Shown in pieces: positions 58,975 through 64,000 of a stretch of DNA of 64,000 bases (position 1 is the first letter of the stretch; each line of letters starts with the position of its first letter). The DNA is from Gigaspora rosea (lineage: Eukaryota; Glomeromycota; Glomeromycetes; Diversisporales; Gigasporaceae), in NCBI GenBank assembly GCA_003550325.1, contig QKWP01000114.1, forward strand, positions 35,222 through 99,221, in the 5' to 3' direction. Position numbers and translations under genes: made by a program. The notes under the pieces were generated by a model that saw nothing but the letters and a program-made list of their open reading frames with translations, was not told the origin of the DNA and did not search any database.

Positions 58975-59424
58975 ATGATCGATAGAATAACGAGCAAGTT
59001 TGCATGAGAATTTTTACAGGAATTGTTGATAGAAGCTACAATAATTTTAATACAAACTAAGCCCTAAAACATATATCTCTCGGTAAGTTCGTAACAGAAT
59101 TTTTTATAGAAATTCACAATAGAAATTACGATACCTTTAATACAAACTAATTACCTTTCACCATTACTGATATAAACCACAATGGTTTTTCCATAATAAC
59201 ATGTTGCAAGTCACTAAATAATGGCTAAGGTGATAAAATTTTTTAGAGTAACCCTTAGTACAAATTGACACAATTTTAACCACACACTGTAGTTACTGAA
59301 TAGCAAGGGATTTTGAGTATGAAATTCTTAAAATGCTTTTGATTCTTAAAACTTTTAAGTATCTTTCTATACTTTTGATTTTATCACTAAAATTTCAACT
59401 AAAAAAAAAAAGTAACATCAACAC
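58975..59424. other. Gene-free stretch with loose repeats
   Basis: The words TTTAATACAAACTAA and GAATTTTT.ACAGGAATT recur with a period of about 80 bp (59008-59068, 59088-59150). No gene is seen. Confidence 0.4.
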
Positions 59425-59995
59425 AGCACGATTTTGGCCTTTGTTACGCAACTCAAATTTTGCCCATCACAACAGACATTACGGCAAAGGGTGGTACATA
59501 TATCACGATATTGAAATAACGCATTTAGATGAACGTATATATATATTACACAGGTGTTGATTCGTGATATGTGTTGGCTCATTTCGTGGAGAGCAAAGAA
59601 TCAGTAAATGAATTTTTTTTTAAAAAAAAGAGCAATTTCTCGTAATTTCACTAATGAAACTTCTGAGTCTTAACAAAAAAAATTCCTTACAAAATTGTAC
59701 TTTATGTGCAGTTAGCTTGATCATTTTATATTGATTATGTAGATTTATTGTTTTAATAGTTAATCCACATCATTATCATGTGGAACGTGGACTCGTATTC
59801 ATTAACTGTGCCAAGCATCAACTAGCAAACTGCTGCAAAACCTGAGTCATTTACGATCCAATTAGCACAAGCATACAGTCCCACATGGTCCACGGAATCT
59901 GTACCAATTTGGACATACCCATACAAATCCGGTTCTTGACCCATGTCACAAAAATCCGTGCGCCAATTTGCACCAATTTTCGTATAGAAAAGAAT
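59425..59995 (-). mobile_element. Second, diverged copy of the 5875-6522 element
   Basis: On the opposite strand it matches the element at 5875-6522 over most of its length. Shared blocks are GAGCCAACAC, the AAAAAAAAT tract, TTAGTGAAAT, AAAATTTTGTAAGGAATTTT, AGTTAATCCACATCATTATC (complement) and GTTTTGCAGCAGTTTGCTAG. Its GGCACGGG motifs have decayed to forms such as GGTGCAAATTGG, and the ends are degenerate. The ORF 59333-59560 is not a gene. Confidence 0.75.
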
Positions 59996-60203
59996 GTAAT
60001 CAGCATGAAGTTTAATTTATTTTTTTTGATAGTGTATTTCGAAAAAATACATGTATAATTAACATAATCATTTAAATTCTATTCACTTTAACAATTATTG
60101 GGCTTTTCAACTACATTTGTATCAGTCAGGTGAATCAAATAGATTAAGACCAGTAAAAAATGTAATTGAAAGCAGGTGACAAGTTTTCTCTTACCTGGCA
60201 CAC
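59996..60203. other. Short spacer
   Basis: AT-rich DNA with nothing recognised. Confidence 0.4.
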
Positions 60204-60257
60204 GTGATTGTACTGGTCCTGCGCGGCATCGCATGTCGCGCAGCTACCCTTATAGTT
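60204..60257 (+). repeat. GC-rich hairpin repeat, copy 2
   Basis: It matches 36224-36280: TACTGGTCCTGCGCGGCATC followed by CGCGCAGCTA and CCTTATA. The stem CTGCGCG/CGCGCAG is intact. Confidence 0.7.
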
Positions 60258-60450
60258 AATTGCTGTGGATCTCAGCGTTGATGATCCTATAGGTCACGTG
60301 GGTCAGATGATTTACTGCGGTGTAATTTCAATGTGACACAGGAAAAAATATAGCACTCCAAAAGTCGAACAGGATCGCACACTTGTGATTCATATTTATT
60401 TGGATGCACACCGGCATATAATGCTGGATATTGAACTTTATTAGCATACA

Positions 60451-60948
60451 TCAGTGCATTTGATGTATAATTGATTTAGCTATTTGTAGGGTCAGCCGGT
60501 GGTTTCCCACCCGCATACGCGGGCCGGCTGTCGACCCTGAGTTTGCAGTCAAGCTGTTGCTGCTTGAGATTGATGCATTAGATTGATGCATTAGATTAGC
60601 CGGTGGTTTCCCACCTGCGTAATGCAGGCCGGCTGTAGACATGGACGGTTGCAAAATGGCAGGATTCAGTGGGGCAGGGAGGGCCGGGTGCGAATTTGCA
60701 TCCTTTCTGGGGCCGCCGTAGTCCTTCCTAATGTCTGTGCGTTTATATCTACAATAAATCCTTGCTATATTAATTTTCATGTGAAACATCTCAATTAGGA
60801 AATTGATTAATACTTATCTTCACCCTGCGCCTTCCTCAAACTGGATAGTGATTGAACCGGTTTTTTCCTGCCAGCATCTTTGTTTCCTGCGATTGTCGCC
60901 ACGCCGGGACCTCCCTGCTTAGCTCCCTTTTCGATCTGTTGACTTTAC
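60451..60948 (-). CDS. Two-exon gene or gene fragment, unknown function
   Basis: On the minus strand one exon (about 60948-60814) reads QQIEKGAKQGGPGVATIAGN, then KDAGRKKPVQSLSSLRKAQG and EDK. A 65-bp intron (60813-60749, GT...AG) joins it in frame to a second exon (60748-60451): YKRTDIRKDYGGPRKDANSH, PALPAPLNPAILQPS and onward to a stop at 60451-60453. Base composition is much richer in GC than the surroundings, and the sequence is lysine-, glycine- and proline-rich. The 3' half contains two copies of a GC-rich hairpin. No domain is recognised. The upstream end is cut by a dispersed repeat (60966-61010), so it may be a truncated or captured piece of a gene elsewhere. Confidence 0.45.
60491..60640. 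repeat. Duplicated GC-rich double hairpin
   Basis: AGCCGGTGGTTTCCCACCCG...GCGGGCCGGCTG at 60491-60532 recurs at 60598-60640 with a compensatory change in the small stem (CCCGC/GCGGG versus CCTGC/GCAGG). GCCGG and CCGGC close the outer stem. A GATTGATGCATTA unit is also duplicated between them. Confidence 0.75.
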
Positions 60949-60965
60949 CGTCAACTTGAATGAAC

Positions 60966-61010
60966 AGAACCATCATTCCACATTTCATGTGATCGTACTG
61001 GTAAAGACAT
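60966..61010 (-). repeat. Dispersed repeat ACCAGTACGATCACATGAAA, inverted fragment
   Basis: The reverse complement reads ACCAGTACGATCACATGAAA, then TGTGGAATGATGGTTCTGTT. It matches 34558-34705 and 57826-57970. Confidence 0.7.
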
Positions 61011-62870
61011 CAAATAACCAAATTTGGGTGAAATAAACATGATCGATACAAGAAAAAGTGCAGCTCTAACAATTGCACGGCATAAACAAACAGAACCCGC
61101 CCAACACTTTCATCATAATTAACAACTTCTGCTAGTCATGTTCGTAAACGGATATTCTTATAACTTACAATTTAAATTCTAACTTCGAAAGATAATCTAT
61201 AAACACTGTGCAAGAATAATAAAAAATAATCGCTAACCCCAAAACTCCACTTAAAAGAGATTACTTTTACTATTCACATAGTCCTAGTCACATATTAACT
61301 ATACGTAAACTCTAAATGCTGAAATAATCGACAAAAAAAAAAGGAAAATTGAGACATTACATTTAAATCTAAATCTAGATAACTTTGTACATACCTTTAA
61401 ACATCCTAATCATGCAAAAACTTAAGCTAATACTCTTATCTACATAGTCCGAGTATTATAGTTAAAATATTAATAACAAAGTTATTTCCGTAAACTAAAG
61501 ATCGAATCATCTTGATAAAAGGTCGAGGTAGAGATAGACTTCAATTTAATTTTTTTTTTAAAAAAAATGCTTAAAAGATAGTAAATAGTTCACTAATAAT
61601 TTTATTCTCCTATTAAACCCTTGATGAATTCAAATTTATTAATAATAAACATCACATTTGTCCCACATTACGTATTCTCTAATTTTATGTGATAAATTCT
61701 TTCGTATATATTTATTACGTTTAATCTTTAAAAAATTTTTTCGCTTTCTAATATTATTAAAATGATAATACTTTAAGCCTATATAATTTGATAAGTTAGT
61801 TATCACGAGTAATCACGAATAGATCGATAATAATTAACCGATCAGACAAATTATCTATGATAGTCACCTTCACATTAACGCCCACTTACATTATGCAGCC
61901 CGGGAAACCACAATCCAATGCCATGCATTAAATACAGAAATACACAACTCCTTACATTGATACCCAGCATACATCTTGTACTATTTCTGAGACTATATCC
62001 TTTCGCCTCAATTATACATAAAGCTTATCTATGATCGCAGATCAATAAAGAATTATCCCGGTATATCAGACCGAATCATTCAAATTTAAAAAAAGTTGAA
62101 CTTATTGGTAATGTTTAACATGCCCGATACCAAATCATACACGGCGGTGAAGCCGCCAAATGATCATGTGCTAGTAATTTACAAATTCGAAATTTAATTC
62201 GTAACACTAGCTTATGAAACCATTTATGATACCGCATAAATCATTGTGTTTAATTGGTCAATTTCTTTTCTTAGCTGCAAAGTAATCATGAAACCGTTCA
62301 CACAATATTTATAATTCACTACGTACGTACTGTATATAGCTTAATTTTAATAAAAAAGATGCATTGCATTGATGGTATATGATAAGTGCATCCGAATTTT
62401 AGTACAATGCATTCAACTAATAAGGTACGAGGCTTCTACAGTCTGCTTTGCAATATAACCCATGACCCAAAAAATTCGGTGATGTGGTAAATTTACTCCG
62501 GTGATTTAGAAATTATTCTATATTGAGACACAATGGATGGGCTATCTGACTTTACTAGCATTCTTGCAGCACGTATTGTAATTGTATTGTCTTAGCTTAT
62601 GCAAGTATGTCAATTTAGATACGTGCGATCGAGTTTTAGGAATAGAACACATAGATTAGTTCAATCGCATAGTACTTTTTGGTGTGTTTGCATGATGAAT
62701 ATAATACGACTACAATGTAAATATGCAATGATTATAGTAAGTCAGATGGAATAAACTCACAAATAAAATCATCTAAGTGTAATAATTTTTCTGCCCTTAG
62801 CGTTAATAAAATGCGTTTAAAATTTATTGCTTAAAATACAATAATTTTTAGCGGTAAAAAAATAAATAAA
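61011..62870. other. Gene-free stretch upstream of the J-like gene
   Basis: AT-rich DNA with no credible ORF. A small GGCGG-TGAAG-CCGCC hairpin lies near 62143-62157, and an ACGTACGTAC run near 62322. The leader just before 62871 is A-rich (AAAAAAATAAATAAA). Confidence 0.45.
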
Positions 62871-64000
62871 ATGTGTTCTCAAATTGATGCTTGTTTTTCA
62901 AATATAGAAGCCCTAATTAGATCTCAACTCGAAGATAACACTCAAAATCATTTCGAAGTTGACCAAAAATTTACAGAGGCAACAAAATTAATTAGTGAAA
63001 TCGAAGATGATAATCAACATAGATTATATAACTATAAATATCATACAACTTATTGTAGCTATTTAAGAGCGATTGGTGATACGAAAAATGCTAATAAGCA
63101 AGAAAGATTAGCGAGAAGATTTGAAACATATACAAACACTCGTACTGAGGGAACACAAATCGCATTGAATGCGAATGTAGCATCAAACAATATCAATCAA
63201 GATGACACTCGTACTGAAGGAACACAAAGCGTATTTGCGAACGGTGTAGCATCAAATGATATCAATCTTAAAGAAATTTTAGAGGAATTAAATAAGATCC
63301 GCCCAATTTTAAAAGATGAAGTAGTTAAAGTTAATGTAGTGGATAAACTTATTAGTGAGATACAACGGATTTTTGAAAAACTTAGTGAGATAACTAAGAC
63401 ATTTGAAGGTTATCTAGAGGCAATAAATTGCGAAATGTCTATGAATAAGTTAGCAGATAGCTTAATTAATGAAAAGTTAATTATTCTAAAAGCTAGTGAA
63501 GAACATGAAAATTCATCAAAAATCAAAAATGTTAGCACAGAGTTGATAACCCATTTGAAATGCTTAAAATTATTTGCAAATAAAGTAGCATATTCAAAAA
63601 GAATAGAATTTATTTCATTCATATCGGATTCTCCAAAAAAGATGGAAATTTTATTTAAAAATGTTATAAATACAGAAGAAGAGATTAATAAACGTGTTAG
63701 AATTCTTAGTAAATGTTTTCATCCAGATAGAACAAAAAATAAAAATTGTCCATCCGTACTTCAAGAAGTATATAAAAGTCAAGGCGATGAGCTATTTATA
63801 CTTATTTTAGAGTTCAAAGAACTTTTATTGAATAAATTGAAAAAAAAGGCTTCAGAACTAGAGGATTATGAAAAAAACGGAAATGAATTTTGGAAAATCA
63901 CTATTGACTATCATAACGCATCAAAAGGACAATGGAACAAACTAAGAGTATTAAAAAAAGCTGACATTGAAGAGCTCTCTTCCGAATTATTAAAGCAAAA
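62871..64000 (+). CDS. Protein with J-like HPD segment, incomplete
   Basis: The frame opens at 62871 (MCSQIDACFSNIEALIRSQL) and remains open to the window end, giving 376 residues so far. The N-terminal 85 residues are helical and charged. A 23-residue unit is repeated twice (about residues 89-134: TRTEGTQ...NVASNNIN and TRTEGTQ...GVASNDIN). Then follows a long helical, coiled-coil-like region (about 135-280). RVRILSKCFHPDRTKNKN lies at about 275-292, with H284-P285-D286 at the position of the J-domain HPD motif that stimulates Hsp70. Only the second J-domain helix and loop are obvious, so it may be a divergent J-like fold. Similar large families exist in these fungi, as far as I recall. The start is the first Met after an A-rich leader. 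Confidence 0.8.
   Translation, partial: MCSQIDACFSNIEALIRSQLEDNTQNHFEVDQKFTEATKLISEIEDDNQHRLYNYKYHTTYCSYLRAIGDTKNANKQERLARRFETYTNTRTEGTQIALNANVASNNINQDDTRTEGTQSVFANGVASNDINLKEILEELNKIRPILKDEVVKVNVVDKLISEIQRIFEKLSEITKTFEGYLEAINCEMSMNKLADSLINEKLIILKASEEHENSSKIKNVSTELITHLKCLKLFANKVAYSKRIEFISFISDSPKKMEILFKNVINTEEEINKRVRILSKCFHPDRTKNKNCPSVLQEVYKSQGDELFILILEFKELLLNKLKKKASELEDYEKNGNEFWKITIDYHNASKGQWNKLRVLKKADIEELSSELLKQ

Noticed and set aside
36224-60257. Reading the repeated CTGCGCG...CGCGCAG hairpins as a CRISPR-like array
   Set aside because: Only two copies 24 kb apart, no regular spacers, and a eukaryotic context; they are dispersed repeats.
1-64000. Prokaryotic features such as operons, ribosome binding sites or attachment sites
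   Set aside because: Spliceosomal introns, eukaryotic transposon classes and gene density show that this is a fungal nuclear region.

Overview
The window looks like nuclear DNA of an arbuscular mycorrhizal fungus (Glomeromycotina, Rhizophagus-like). The reasons are the very AT-rich sequence, a hybrid histidine kinase split by many short introns, an F-box/leucine-rich-repeat gene pair, remnants of a kinase plus Sel1-repeat gene, and a very dense population of MITEs and decayed transposons. This is inferred from family resemblance; no search was possible.

Four genes look intact or nearly so: (1) an F-box/LRR gene (12433-13899, +); (2) an 18-exon hybrid sensor histidine kinase (24956-30676, +), whose hand-made splice model keeps one frame of 1381 codons; (3) a second F-box/LRR gene, an inverted paralogue of the first (31757-33250, -), convergent with the kinase; (4) a gene with an HPD-containing J-like segment running off the right end (62871 onward, +). 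Two weaker candidates are a 132-residue acidic ORF (20391-20789, -) and a two-exon fragment in a GC-richer island (60451-60948, -).

Left part (1-12 kb): low-complexity DNA, then minus-strand pseudogenes. These are a repetitive CxxC-type family, a small unknown family, and a kinase/Sel1 gene broken by two non-autonomous elements. MITEs and a deleted Tc1-type transposon with TA target duplications follow. Middle (12-34 kb): the F-box/LRR - histidine kinase - F-box/LRR block, interleaved with foldback elements, pogo-type MITEs, a Helitron-like terminus and ACGT microsatellites. Right part (34-61 kb): almost wholly repeats. It holds hAT-type MITEs with exact target duplications, MITEs carrying telomere-like cores, a 4.3 kb Mutator-like element with a decayed transposase, a hairpin cluster, and a decayed Ty3/gypsy retroelement on the minus strand. 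The gypsy copy was split by a 1.5 kb nested palindromic element that contains an array of roughly 200-bp units.

The intact genes do not form a cluster with an obvious joint function. The kinase is a signalling protein whose first kinase module is complete. Its second module and terminal receiver have lost key residues, so that half is probably a regulatory scaffold. The F-box/LRR proteins would be substrate adaptors of SCF ubiquitin ligases. The clearest finds are the degenerate second half of the kinase, the nested palindrome and its array, the independent MITE families sharing telomere-like cores, and the datable nested insertions with intact target duplications.
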